Shown here piece by piece: positions 27,859 to 36,032 of a DNA stretch of 64,000 nucleotides (positions are counted from its first letter, which is position 1; each line of letters begins with the position of its first letter). The translations under genes were made by a program, and so were the position numbers. The DNA comes from an uncultured Psychroserpens sp. (GTDB taxonomy: Bacteria > Bacteroidota > Bacteroidia > Flavobacteriales > Flavobacteriaceae), in NCBI GenBank assembly GCA_947488655.1, contig CANKZZ010000001.1, positions 248,001 to 312,000 of the forward strand, in the 5' to 3' direction. The notes beneath the pieces are model-generated. The model was not told where the DNA came from. It ran no database searches and saw only the letters and a list, made by a program, of their open reading frames with translations.

Positions 27859-28293
27859 ATGACAATTTCTATAGGTAACGATCACGCAGGAACCGAGTAC
27901 AAGCAAGCTATTGTAGCACATTTAGAGGCTAAAGGCTATAGTGTTAATAACTATGGTACAAACTCTAATGATAGTGTAGATTATCCAGATTATGTACATC
28001 CTGTTGCTAACGATATTACAAACAAAAAGGTAGATTTTGGAATTTTAATTTGCGGAAGCGCAAATGGAGTTGCTATTACTGCTAACAAACATCCACAAGT
28101 AAGAGCTGGTGTGTGTTGGACAAAAGAAATAACTGAGTTAACAAGACAACATAACGATGCAAATATTTGTTGTATTCCTGCTCGATTTACTGCTTTACAA
28201 CAAGCTATAGCTATTATTGATACTTTTTTAGATACAAAATTTGAAGGTGGACGACACCAAAACCGAGTAGATAAAATAACAATGTCTTGCTAA
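27859..28293 (+). CDS. rpiB: Ribose 5-phosphate isomerase B
   Basis: The 144-residue protein has the RpiB/LacAB pattern: SIGNDHAGTEYKQAI at the start, then VDYPDYVHPVA and the active-site stretch GILICGSANGVAITANKHPQVRAG (residues about 61-84), with the catalytic Cys in ICGSANG. It interconverts ribose 5-phosphate and ribulose 5-phosphate. It stands alone, divergent from rnr, with the unusual gene-free region upstream. Confidence 0.95.
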   Translation: MTISIGNDHAGTEYKQAIVAHLEAKGYSVNNYGTNSNDSVDYPDYVHPVANDITNKKVDFGILICGSANGVAITANKHPQVRAGVCWTKEITELTRQHNDANICCIPARFTALQQAIAIIDTFLDTKFEGGRHQNRVDKITMSC

Positions 28294-28394
28294 TATTATT
28301 ATTTAGGTCAACGTATATAATTAACTGTATTAGATATTAAAATTTATGCGTTTTGCTAATTCTTAATGATGCTATAAAAATAATTGTCTTCTAA

Positions 28395-29306
28395 ATGAGT
28401 CATTCACATTCTTATACTCACAATCATGATGATTTAAAAGGTAGAAATTTAATTATTACTATTTTTTTAAACATTGTTATTACAGTAGCACAAGTTATTG
28501 GAGGCTTACTCTCTGGTAGTTTATCTCTTTTGAGTGATGCATTACATAATTTTAGTGATGTTATTTCTTTAGTAATTAGTTATATAGCTAATAAATTATC
28601 TAAAAAGGAAGCCTCTCTTCAAAAAACTTTTGGGTATAAACGTGCTGAAATTTTAGCAGCTTTTATAAATGCTGCTACATTAATTATAGTTGCGATTTTA
28701 CTAATTATAGAGGCTATTGAACGTTTTCAAAATCCGCAAGAAATTGAATCAAATCTTGTGATTTGGTTGTCTTTAGTTGCAATTTTAGGTAATGGTTTTA
28801 GTGTACTATTAATTAAAAAAGATAGTAAATCTAACATGAATATGAAGAGCGCCTATTTGCATTTACTAACAGACATGATGGCAAGTGTAGCGGTTTTTAT
28901 TGGTGGTTTACTTATGAAATATTATCAACTTTTTTGGGTAGATAGTGTACTTACATTTGCCATTGCAGTTTACCTTATTATAATGGGTTACGATTTATTA
29001 AGAGACTCATTTAAAGTTTTAATGCTTTTTACACCAGACACTATAAAAATACAAGATATCGTTAATGATATTCAAAAAATTGAAGCCATTAAAAATGTGC
29101 ATCATGTGCATATCTGGCAACTAAATGAAGAAGAAATTCATTTAGAAGCACATATAGATTTTGAAAAAGATATTACATTATCTCAATTTGATATAATTTT
29201 ACAAGAAGTAGAAGAATTGGTGTTTCATAACTTCGGGATCAATCATGTAAACATTCAACCAGAATTTGGTAAATGTGATGCAAAAGATGTTATCATACAA
29301 GATTAG
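28395..29306 (+). CDS. Cation diffusion facilitator (Zn/Co efflux type)
   Basis: The 303-residue protein begins with a His-rich metal-binding stretch (MSHSHSYTHNHDD) and has six membrane segments. The metal-site motifs SLLSDALHNFSDV (second segment) and HLLTDMMAS (fifth segment) place it in the CDF family, close to CzcD/ZitB. A cytoplasmic C-terminal domain has NVHHVHIWQLNEEEIHLEAHI. It probably expels zinc from the cytoplasm. No metal regulator is adjacent. Confidence 0.92.
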   Translation: MSHSHSYTHNHDDLKGRNLIITIFLNIVITVAQVIGGLLSGSLSLLSDALHNFSDVISLVISYIANKLSKKEASLQKTFGYKRAEILAAFINAATLIIVAILLIIEAIERFQNPQEIESNLVIWLSLVAILGNGFSVLLIKKDSKSNMNMKSAYLHLLTDMMASVAVFIGGLLMKYYQLFWVDSVLTFAIAVYLIIMGYDLLRDSFKVLMLFTPDTIKIQDIVNDIQKIEAIKNVHHVHIWQLNEEEIHLEAHIDFEKDITLSQFDIILQEVEELVFHNFGINHVNIQPEFGKCDAKDVIIQD

Positions 29307-29374
29307 TTAGTATTTAATTAATCTCGTTTAAATATGATTATGCTATTATATCTTTACCACTACAAAATATAATT

Positions 29375-29818
29375 ATGATAGATATTAAGGTTAAAACTAT
29401 TAATCAATTAAATACACTAGAACTCTATGATTTACTCCAATTGCGTAGTGAGGTTTTTGTAGTAGAGCAAGATTGTGTCTACCAGGATCTTGATGGTAAA
29501 GATCAAAAAGCTTTACATATTATAGGTTTTAAAAATAATAAAGTTGTTGCCTACACGCGAGTATTTAAACCAGGAGATTATTTTAAAAATGCAAGTATAG
29601 GTAGAGTAGTAGTAAGTCTTAACGAAAGAGAACATAAATACGGTTATGATATAATGAAAGCCTCAATACAAGCTATAAAAACGAATTTTAATGAAACTAC
29701 TATTAAAATTTCTGCTCAAGTTTATTTAAAGCGTTTTTATAATAATTTAGAATTTTATGAAGTAGGAGAGGAGTACTTAGAAGATGGAATTCCTCACATA
29801 GGAATGCTTAAAACTTAA
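29375..29818 (+). CDS. ElaA-like GNAT acetyltransferase
   Basis: The 147-residue protein fits ElaA: YDLLQLRSEVFVVEQDCVYQDLDGKDQKALH near the N-terminus and the acetyl-CoA-binding region SIGRVVVSLNEREHKYGYDIMKASI (about 71-95). The acceptor is unknown. The end overlaps the convergent OmpA-family gene by four bases, with no room for a terminator between them. Confidence 0.88.
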   Translation: MIDIKVKTINQLNTLELYDLLQLRSEVFVVEQDCVYQDLDGKDQKALHIIGFKNNKVVAYTRVFKPGDYFKNASIGRVVVSLNEREHKYGYDIMKASIQAIKTNFNETTIKISAQVYLKRFYNNLEFYEVGEEYLEDGIPHIGMLKT

Positions 29819-30678
29819 TTTTCACTTCTTGAGGTGTTTTGACCAACATATGTTATTAATATTTCTACACGACGATCTAATTTAGGCTCTCCACCTAAAG
29901 GAAACTTTCTGCGCATACCAACATATTTCATGCGTCTTTTATTAACACCTTGTTTTGCTAAATAATCATAAATAAATTTAGCTCTAGCAACAGATAGATT
30001 GCGTTTTTTAGTCTTTCTATCTATAGCATCTCTGCTATTTTTTGTACAACATACATGACCTTGTATTGTAAAATAGAGATCTTTTCTATCTACTAAAATT
30101 TCGGCTAATTCTTTAAGTGTAGCTTTAGATTCTGGTAATAATTTACTGTAACCTGTTTTAAATAAAATATTATTAAGTTCAAACTTATCTCCAGCTTTTA
30201 GTTCTCCTTTTAAAAGCTCTGTAGCTTCTCTCTTTTTAGCTTCGGCTACTTCTGGATTATCTTTTGGTTTTGGAGGAAATACAGATGATACAATTATCTC
30301 TACCTTACGATTAAGACCTCGTATTTTGTTTAAATCATCCTCTTTAACGAGTTTAAGTAATATTTTACCCTTACCATCAACATTAGTTATTATAGACTCG
30401 TCAAATTCATTATTTGAAAAAATAGTTTTAATAGAATTGGCACGATCTTGTGATAATATGAGATTGTAACCATCACTTCCTCTATCATCTGTAAAACCAT
30501 ATATAGATATTTTAGCAATATCCATACTTTCAATTTCAGATAAAAACATCAACAATCTATTATGCTCTGTAGGAGGTACTTCAAACTTATCGGTTTCAAA
30601 ATACACCTCATGAGTCATCTCTTTTTGAGCAATCAAAAATTGTGTAAAAAGAAGCGTTATTAGTAGTAGTTTTTTCAT
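29815..30678 (-). CDS. Protein with two OmpA-like domains
   Basis: The 287-residue protein has a signal peptide (MKKLLLITLLFTQFLIAQ). It has two OmpA-like domains: residues about 25-130 (SIYGFTDDRGSDGYNLILSQ) and about 165-280 (TIQGHVCCTKNSRDA and RNLSVARAKFIYDYLAKQGV). Tandem domains suggest it contacts peptidoglycan from the outer membrane or periplasm. The gene follows the S41 protease, 66 bases downstream in the same direction, and may belong to the same transcript. Confidence 0.82.
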   Translation of the reverse strand: MKKLLLITLLFTQFLIAQKEMTHEVYFETDKFEVPPTEHNRLLMFLSEIESMDIAKISIYGFTDDRGSDGYNLILSQDRANSIKTIFSNNEFDESIITNVDGKGKILLKLVKEDDLNKIRGLNRKVEIIVSSVFPPKPKDNPEVAEAKKREATELLKGELKAGDKFELNNILFKTGYSKLLPESKATLKELAEILVDRKDLYFTIQGHVCCTKNSRDAIDRKTKKRNLSVARAKFIYDYLAKQGVNKRRMKYVGMRRKFPLGGEPKLDRRVEILITYVGQNTSRSEN

Positions 30679-30744
30679 GTTAGTTTAGAAAACACAAATT
30701 AAATATAATTTTTTTTAATGTTTTCGTCAAATTTATAATCAATA

Positions 30745-32379
30745 TCAATCTAAGTAACTTAAATAATTAGATGGATTTTTAAGGATTTCTACTCCTTTTT
30801 GTATTTCAAAATTATTAGCAACGTAATAAGAATACAAACCTTCTCGATAGAAATAACGTTTTACAATCTCATCAGATAATAGAGATAATAACTCTGCTTT
30901 ATTTTCATCTATTGCTTTGTCTTTATAGGAGTTTAATGACGAAATTAAACTTGTATACTCTGTATTAACCTCCTTATCTAACCGTTCTTCCTTGGCAACT
31001 GCCAATGCATTAGCAAAAGCCTTTTCTGTTTCAGTTTCAAAACTAAAGTTGTTTGCTTTTAAAAAGTTTTTAAAATTTTTAAAATCTGTGTCTGAGAGTT
31101 TAAAAGTCTCTAATTGAGTTACAGAGTTATTGTAATAATAGTCTGTAGCATATTTAAAAATTAGATTTTCATTTATAATGGCTTTAGTTATTGGACTTAA
31201 TTTGGTTTCGTCTAATTCTAAATCTGGTTGTACACCACCACCATCATACACAGTTCTTCCTTTTTTTGTTTTAAAAGCATTATAATTTTCTTGCTTTGTT
31301 CGTGTTGCTTTACCATTATCATCACGATTCCAATAATCAAGAGCTTGGATACAACGACCAGATGGTGTATAATATCTAGAGATAGTAATTTTCATTTGGG
31401 TACCATAAGTTAGCTTTTTAGGACGCTGTACGAGTCCTTTTCCAAAACTACGAGCTCCAATTACAACTGCACGATCTAAATCTTGTAAAGCTCCCGAAAC
31501 TATTTCACTCGCAGAGGCACTAGAGCCATCAATTAAAACCACTAATGGGATTTCTGTATCCATTGGCTCATTAGTTGTATAATACGTTTTATTGTACTTT
31601 TTAACTTTAGATTTTGTGGTCACCACTAGTTGATTTTTTGGAACAAATATATTGGTCACATTAACCGCTTCTCTTAATAATCCGCCAGGATTTCCTCTAA
31701 GGTCTAAGATAAGTTTTTCGGCACCCTGATTTTTTAAATCTCTAAGTGCACTTTTAGTTTCGGCAGATGTTTTGGCATTAAATTTTCTAAGTACAATATA
31801 ACCCGTATTTTCATTAACCATAGAGTAATGTGGTACTGCGTGTATATCTACTGCCTCTCTTTGTATTGTTGCATTTTGAGTTTTACCTTGTCTAATGTAA
31901 GTAACCTCAACACTAGTACCAGCTCCACCTTGCAATAAATTACCAGCATCATCTTTAAAATCTGCAACGGTAACATTATCTACTTTAATAATTTCATCAC
32001 CAGCTTTTAGTCCAGCTTTATCTGCAGCGTAATCTTTATAAGGTTCTATAATGACTAAACGATCTTTTAAGGTCAAAACATTAGCTCCAATACCTGTATA
32101 ATCTCCAGCATTATTAATTCTAGCCGACTCTACATCCTGCTCATTATAATAATTTGTATACGGATCTAAATCTGCAAGCATACTCTTAATTGCAGTATCC
32201 ATAAGGTCTCCAGGATTTGTCTCATCAACATAATTCATATTGAGTTCTTTAAAAAGCGTAGTAAAAATTTCTATTTGTTTAGCTATTTCAAAAAAGTCGC
32301 TTTTAAAGGCGGTACCACCAAAAAATATAGTGAGTGCAAAAAACGGAATTAAAACACGTTTTTGTAGTAGTTTTTTCAT
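30745..32379 (-). CDS. S41 family C-terminal processing protease
   Basis: The 544-residue protein has an N-terminal membrane anchor or signal (VLIPFFALTIFFGGTAF), a PDZ domain (about 90-170; DKAGLKAGDEIIKVDNVTV) and the S41 catalytic region. The nucleophile is in GSSASASEIVSGALQD, with the Lys in GARSFGKGLVQ. The C-terminal domain is helical. Family members trim C-termini of periplasmic or envelope proteins. Its ATG lies 12 bases after the rnpA stop, so it is translated from the same transcript as rnpA. Confidence 0.93.
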   Translation of the reverse strand: MKKLLQKRVLIPFFALTIFFGGTAFKSDFFEIAKQIEIFTTLFKELNMNYVDETNPGDLMDTAIKSMLADLDPYTNYYNEQDVESARINNAGDYTGIGANVLTLKDRLVIIEPYKDYAADKAGLKAGDEIIKVDNVTVADFKDDAGNLLQGGAGTSVEVTYIRQGKTQNATIQREAVDIHAVPHYSMVNENTGYIVLRKFNAKTSAETKSALRDLKNQGAEKLILDLRGNPGGLLREAVNVTNIFVPKNQLVVTTKSKVKKYNKTYYTTNEPMDTEIPLVVLIDGSSASASEIVSGALQDLDRAVVIGARSFGKGLVQRPKKLTYGTQMKITISRYYTPSGRCIQALDYWNRDDNGKATRTKQENYNAFKTKKGRTVYDGGGVQPDLELDETKLSPITKAIINENLIFKYATDYYYNNSVTQLETFKLSDTDFKNFKNFLKANNFSFETETEKAFANALAVAKEERLDKEVNTEYTSLISSLNSYKDKAIDENKAELLSLLSDEIVKRYFYREGLYSYYVANNFEIQKGVEILKNPSNYLSYLD

Positions 32380-32390
32380 TAGTGTATTTT

Positions 32391-32768
32391 TTATTCTTGT
32401 GACACTTTTTTAGAAAATGTCTCTAAAAGTTGTTTCATTTTTTTTTCTACGGAATCAAAATTCGTTCCATCCTTACCAATGTACAAAATCATTAACGTAT
32501 AACATGACGAAATGTTGTTAAAATACGCACCTTTATTTAGTCGGTAGGCTTCTCTCATTAAGCGTTTAATGCGATTTCTATGAACTGCTTTTTTAAAATT
32601 ACGTTTACTTACAGAAACACCGGTTTTAAATTGTGTATCATCTTCAAACTCAGTTTTAAGATATACCATACGTAACGGATACGCACTAACCGATTTCCCT
32701 TCGGAAAACAGCTGTTCTATATGTTTTTGGCTTTTAAGCTTTTCTTTTTTAGGATAAGAAAATGACAT
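32391..32768 (-). CDS. rnpA: Ribonuclease P protein component
   Basis: The 125-residue basic protein has the RnpA signature HRNRIKRLMREAYRLNK (about 58-74) after the opening FSYPKKEKLKSQKHIEQLFSEGK. It assists the RNA subunit in cutting tRNA 5' ends. Unusually, it directly follows an S24 regulator with no intervening base, and the S41 protease follows it. The common partner rpmH is not here. Confidence 0.95.
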   Translation of the reverse strand: MSFSYPKKEKLKSQKHIEQLFSEGKSVSAYPLRMVYLKTEFEDDTQFKTGVSVSKRNFKKAVHRNRIKRLMREAYRLNKGAYFNNISSCYTLMILYIGKDGTNFDSVEKKMKQLLETFSKKVSQE

Positions 32769-33578
32769 CTAGTTTTTAGATTTTAGAGACACCCTTTGTT
32801 GTAGGTCTACAATTTTACTTTCAAGTTCATGAAGCCTATCATACACATCTACAGGCTCTGGCATTTGCTTAGAGGCAAACATGGTTACATACCAAATTTC
32901 CATAATATCTTCGGCATTTATAGTGTATGTTGGGTAGTTTCCATCTTTATTATCACTTTTTAAAATGAGTTTTCCTCGCTCTTCAATACGATTAATAACT
33001 CGTTTTAAAACCACACCGTCATTTTTACTAATAATGATATAAACTCTACCGTCTTTAATATCTTTAAAATCTTCTACATAGCGACCAAAAACCATATCGC
33101 CATCAAAAAATGTACGTACCATTGAGTTACCTTGAACTTCAAAGCATCTAAAAGTTCCGTTTGTTAATTGAGGCATGTGAAATGCAGGTAAGGTTTCAAT
33201 ATACTCAGCATCACCATAACCGTCGAGATATCCTGCTCTTGCTTTTGCTGGAACATATACTACGTTTTCTTCACCTTCTGGAGTTGTAGAAATTACTTTT
33301 GGCATTCCAGAATATGTTTGAATTGATGTAGACTCGCTCTTTAGCATTACAGAACTTTTTCCGAAGAGAAAATCAGGATTAATTTCAAACTCGTCTATTA
33401 TTGCAGAGAGCACATCATAACCAGGCTTAGTCTTTTTACGTGAGCCATCGGGTTGTGGTCTTCCATTAACAATACTATCTATCGTAGTTCCTGTTACTCC
33501 TATACGTTTAGAAAATGCATAATTATTAAGATGAAAATGATTAATTATAGCAGTAATTTTTTCGTCTATTGATTCCAT
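32769..33578 (-). CDS. XRE/S24-type repressor-like regulator
   Basis: The 269-residue protein has an N-terminal helix-turn-helix (about 5-70; KRIGVTGTTIDSIVNGRPQPDGSRK). The C-terminal S24 domain has FEVQGNSMVRTFFDGDMV (about 146-163), carrying the catalytic-type serine, and later RVYIIISKNDGVVLKRVINRI with the lysine. This is the LexA/CI-like layout, where DNA damage can trigger self-cleavage; the cleavage site itself is not identifiable with confidence. It heads the rnpA operon. Its upstream region has inverted repeats and a 14-mer shared with the endolysin promoter. Confidence 0.85.
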   Translation of the reverse strand: MESIDEKITAIINHFHLNNYAFSKRIGVTGTTIDSIVNGRPQPDGSRKKTKPGYDVLSAIIDEFEINPDFLFGKSSVMLKSESTSIQTYSGMPKVISTTPEGEENVVYVPAKARAGYLDGYGDAEYIETLPAFHMPQLTNGTFRCFEVQGNSMVRTFFDGDMVFGRYVEDFKDIKDGRVYIIISKNDGVVLKRVINRIEERGKLILKSDNKDGNYPTYTINAEDIMEIWYVTMFASKQMPEPVDVYDRLHELESKIVDLQQRVSLKSKN

Positions 33579-33617
33579 AATACCAATAATAATAAGTTTA
33601 ACGTTTTACAATTTCTA

Positions 33618-33632
33618 TGTAATTTGATTACA
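33618..33632. promoter_or_regulatory. Palindromic operator-like site (TGTAAT-TTG-ATTACA)
   Basis: A perfect 6+3+6 palindrome lies about 40 bases upstream of the S24 regulator's ATG, between its predicted promoter and the gene. It could be an autoregulatory operator. Confidence 0.45.
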
Positions 33633-33636
33633 ATAC

Positions 33637-33650
33637 TTTGTAAAATGTTT
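33637..33650 (+). promoter_or_regulatory. 14-mer shared with the endolysin promoter, copy 1
   Basis: TTTGTAAAATGTTT is identical to 34438-34451 and lies in the leader of the S24 regulator gene. Confidence 0.45.
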
Positions 33651-33673
33651 TATATTTATACTCTAATTAAACG

Positions 33674-33703
33674 CTAAGATACGAAAATTACATAAAAATC
33701 AAA
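33674..33703 (-). promoter_or_regulatory. Predicted promoter of the S24-rnpA operon
   Basis: On the minus strand TTTG (33703-33700) is followed 18 bases later by TATCTTAG (33681-33674), one mismatch from TAnnTTTG. The inverted repeat at 33686-33716 overlaps it. Confidence 0.35.
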
Positions 33704-33716
33704 CATTTGTGTAATT
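33686..33716. promoter_or_regulatory. Inverted repeat AATTACA...TGTAATT over the S24 promoter
   Basis: AATTACA (33686-33692) and TGTAATT (33710-33716) are inverted copies of the same half-site found in the palindrome at 33618-33632. The second arm includes TTGTGTAAT, which recurs at 34459-34467. Confidence 0.4.
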
Positions 33717-33904
33717 GTTATAGCCTCTTCTTCAAATTCTTATTAATAAAGATGTCTCATTAATTTCAACCCTGGTCTTTTAATTAGAAATATGTTGGTA
33801 AACAAAAAATGGTTATGACTTAACCTTTAGGGTTTTAGTAATGTAAATTGTTAGAAAAATATAATTATAATAGCTTTTGTATTTTGCATCCTTAAAGCAA
33901 AAGC

Positions 33905-34408
33905 ATTTACCTAGCCTTAGATGTTCACTATAAAACCAACTATGCCAAAAGCAGAGGTATTACATTTTTAACCAAAGATGATGAAGTGTCTCAAAATATT
34001 ATTATTGAAATTCTAAATGACATTGAACCTTACCAACCAGGAGCATTTTATAAACGCGAATTACCATGTTTATTGGCAGTAATTGCAAGAGCAGATCTCA
34101 GTAATGTTGAGGCCATTATCGTAGATGGTCATGTCTATATTGATAATGATGGCAATTATGGTTTAGGTGGTTACTTATATAGGTCTTTAAATCATAAGAT
34201 CCCAATAATAGGCGTTGCTAAGCGTGCTTTTCATACCAATATAGAAACGACAATAAAAGTTGTTCGAGGTAAGAGTAATAATCCTTTGCATGTATCTGCT
34301 ATTGGTATAGATTTATTAACTGCAGCACAATTTATACAAAATATGCATGGTAAGCATAGGCACCCTACACTACTTAAAACTCTAGACGCATATAACAAAA
34401 CTAAATAA
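33905..34408 (+). CDS. nfi: Endonuclease V without a normal start codon
   Basis: From about 33905 the frame reads IYLALDVHYKTNYAKSRGIT and continues with EPYQPGAFYKRELPCLL, EAIIVDGHVYIDNDGNYGLGG and IPIIGVAKRAFHTN. This matches deoxyinosine 3'-endonuclease (endonuclease V), which repairs deaminated adenine. The conserved early Asp (LALDVHY) lies before the first GTG (33986), so a GTG-started protein would lack it. Between the preceding stop (33893) and the Asp there is no ATG, GTG or TTG; an ATT at 33905 is the best available start. The gene may use a rare start or be recently damaged. Confidence 0.65.
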   Translation: MYLALDVHYKTNYAKSRGITFLTKDDEVSQNIIIEILNDIEPYQPGAFYKRELPCLLAVIARADLSNVEAIIVDGHVYIDNDGNYGLGGYLYRSLNHKIPIIGVAKRAFHTNIETTIKVVRGKSNNPLHVSAIGIDLLTAAQFIQNMHGKHRHPTLLKTLDAYNKTK

Positions 34409-34437
34409 CAACAAAATACAAAATTTAACATTATTAA

Positions 34438-34451
34438 TTTGTAAAATGTTT
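34438..34451 (+). promoter_or_regulatory. 14-mer shared with the S24 leader, copy 2
   Basis: TTTGTAAAATGTTT, identical to 33637-33650, ends inside the -33 element of the endolysin promoter. A bound repressor here would block transcription. Confidence 0.45.
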
Positions 34452-34480
34452 GTATTAATTGTGTAATATGATTATATTTG
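34449..34480 (+). promoter_or_regulatory. Promoter of the endolysin/holin pair
   Basis: TTTG (34449-34452), then 20 bases, then TATATTTG (34473-34480): a full match to both Bacteroidota promoter elements. It leaves a leader of about 160 bases before the ATG at 34650. Confidence 0.6.
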
Positions 34481-34649
34481 TGTTCGCTTTTTTAACAACG
34501 TTTACCGTTAAATACTAACAATTCGTGTTAAGTAGAAACTTATAAAATCTAGATTAATACTATTCTGGTTAAGAAATCCTATTCTAATGGGACTTAAAAT
34601 AATCTTTGGTTGAGAGTTTGGTCTACTTAAAATTAATTCAAACATATGT

Positions 34650-35078
34650 ATGAATATTATCTCCAAAGCGCTATCAGAGTATGGCGTTAAAGAAACCGTT
34701 GGCTCCAAAGACAACCTTAGAATTTTAAAATACTTTAATGAAACTGGTTTTGATGGTTCAAAACTTAAAGACGAAACTGCTTGGTGCAGCGCCTATGCTA
34801 ATTGGGTTGCAAAAACTGCTGGATATGAATATTCAGGACAGCTCACAGCAAGAAGCTGGTTACGCGTTGGTACCTCAACGCATACACCAAAAGTTGGAGA
34901 TATTGTGGTGTTGTGGCGAGAGTCTCCACAAAATTGGAAAGGTCATGTTGGTTTTTTCATTAAAGAAACTAAAAATTATGTGTACGTCCTTGGTGGTAAT
35001 CAACGCAATATGGTATGTATTAAAGCATATCCAAAACCTAGAGTGTTAGATTATAGACAACTAGCACATATAAAATAA
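34650..35078 (+). CDS. TIGR02594-type cell-wall hydrolase (endolysin-like)
   Basis: The 142-residue protein has the NlpC/P60-CHAP-like pattern: DETAWCSAYANWVAKTAGYEY (about 41-61) supplies the catalytic Cys and HTPKVGDIVVLWRESPQNWKGHVGFFI the His. It carries no signal peptide, as expected for a phage-type endolysin released through a holin. The holin-like gene follows 23 bases later, making a lysis pair. The promoter is clear and overlaps a 14-mer shared with the S24 regulator leader. No other phage genes are nearby. Confidence 0.8.
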   Translation: MNIISKALSEYGVKETVGSKDNLRILKYFNETGFDGSKLKDETAWCSAYANWVAKTAGYEYSGQLTARSWLRVGTSTHTPKVGDIVVLWRESPQNWKGHVGFFIKETKNYVYVLGGNQRNMVCIKAYPKPRVLDYRQLAHIK

Positions 35079-35101
35079 TATTAACCCAAAAAACAAATAC
35101 T

Positions 35102-35539
35102 ATGGAAAAAATAGTGAAACTCATGTTTTGGTTACTCACGTTTTTGTCTCCTGTTAACGCAGTAATGGTAACAATGGTTTTTTTAATCATTGTCGATTTT
35201 ATTACAGGTGCTTACGCCTCAATAAAAAATCGAATTCCTATTCGTAGTTCTAAAATTGGTCATACCATTTCTAAATTTTTTATTTACAATTTGGTTATTC
35301 TGGCAGCTTATTTTGTAGAAGAGCATATTGTCAATGAAGTACCATTTTTGAAGATCATTGCTGGATTTATTGCTATTACAGAAATTAAATCTATACTAGA
35401 AAACTACAATGTAATTTATGGTATCAATCCTTTTAAAGCCTTAATTAATTTAATTAAGCTTACATCTTTTAAGGAGTCTATCGACGTGATAACAGAAGGT
35501 AAATCATCCTACACAAAAAAGGGTAAAGAGCAAAAGTAA
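35102..35539 (+). CDS. Phage holin family protein
   Basis: The 145-residue protein has about three to four membrane segments. Its first half matches the Bacteroidota phage holin family: VTMVFLIIVDFITGAYASIKNRIPIRSSKIG (about 25-55). The tail is short, charged and Lys-rich (YTKKGKEQK). Holins open the inner membrane so the endolysin can reach the wall. It directly follows the endolysin-like gene and is followed by a terminator. Confidence 0.82.
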   Translation: MEKIVKLMFWLLTFLSPVNAVMVTMVFLIIVDFITGAYASIKNRIPIRSSKIGHTISKFFIYNLVILAAYFVEEHIVNEVPFLKIIAGFIAITEIKSILENYNVIYGINPFKALINLIKLTSFKESIDVITEGKSSYTKKGKEQK

Positions 35540-35569
35540 TTTAAACAATTATTACCTAGAGCCTATGAA

Positions 35570-35625
35570 AATCTCGGTCTGATTTTATAATGTAAAACAG
35601 ATTGAGATTGGAGGTTTTTATTTTT
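35570..35625 (+). terminator. Terminator after the holin gene
   Basis: AATCTCGGTCTGATTTTA and TAAAACAGATTGAGATT (35570-35609) form a stem with two G-U pairs and one bulge, followed by a T-rich tract. Confidence 0.6.
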
Positions 35626-35976
35626 CAGAATTATGAAATTTACACCATAAAACTCATGAAAATAAGTCTGTTTTCTTCGGAAAAATTACTGGTTTTCTCA
35701 TCTTGGTAATTGTAATTATCAATTTACTTTACAAACGTTGTAGTGAGCTAATTTCCGATGTTAATAACTGCATGAGACCTTTTAACAAATAAAAATAGAC
35801 TTATTTAGAGCTTCAAACGTGAAGTTATAAAGCGTTTTGTTTTGTCAACATGAGTTTAGGCTTACAGTATAACCATAAGGTAAATTAGTTTGTGAGTTAT
35901 ATATCAAGTCTTGATCAAAATCGAAAACCTACTCATAAAATTGAACTTGGTATTAAATAGATTAAATGGCTTAAAA
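35626..35976. other. Gene-free stretch of about 350 bp
   Basis: No coding frame is supported. The only notable element is a CTTCGGAA motif at 35675-35682, followed about 70 bases later by a degenerate TTTCCGATG. Nothing else recognised. Confidence 0.5.
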
Positions 35977-36010
35977 TGTAAAAAGCTACAATACTTAAAT
36001 TGTAGCTTTT
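35977..36010 (-). terminator. Terminator after the M1 peptidase gene
   Basis: AAAAGCTACAAT (35981-35992) and ATTGTAGCTTTT (35999-36010) form a perfect 12 bp stem, with T-rich sequence on the minus strand. Confidence 0.8.
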
Positions 36011-36032
36011 ATATATTTAGGTTAACTATAAA

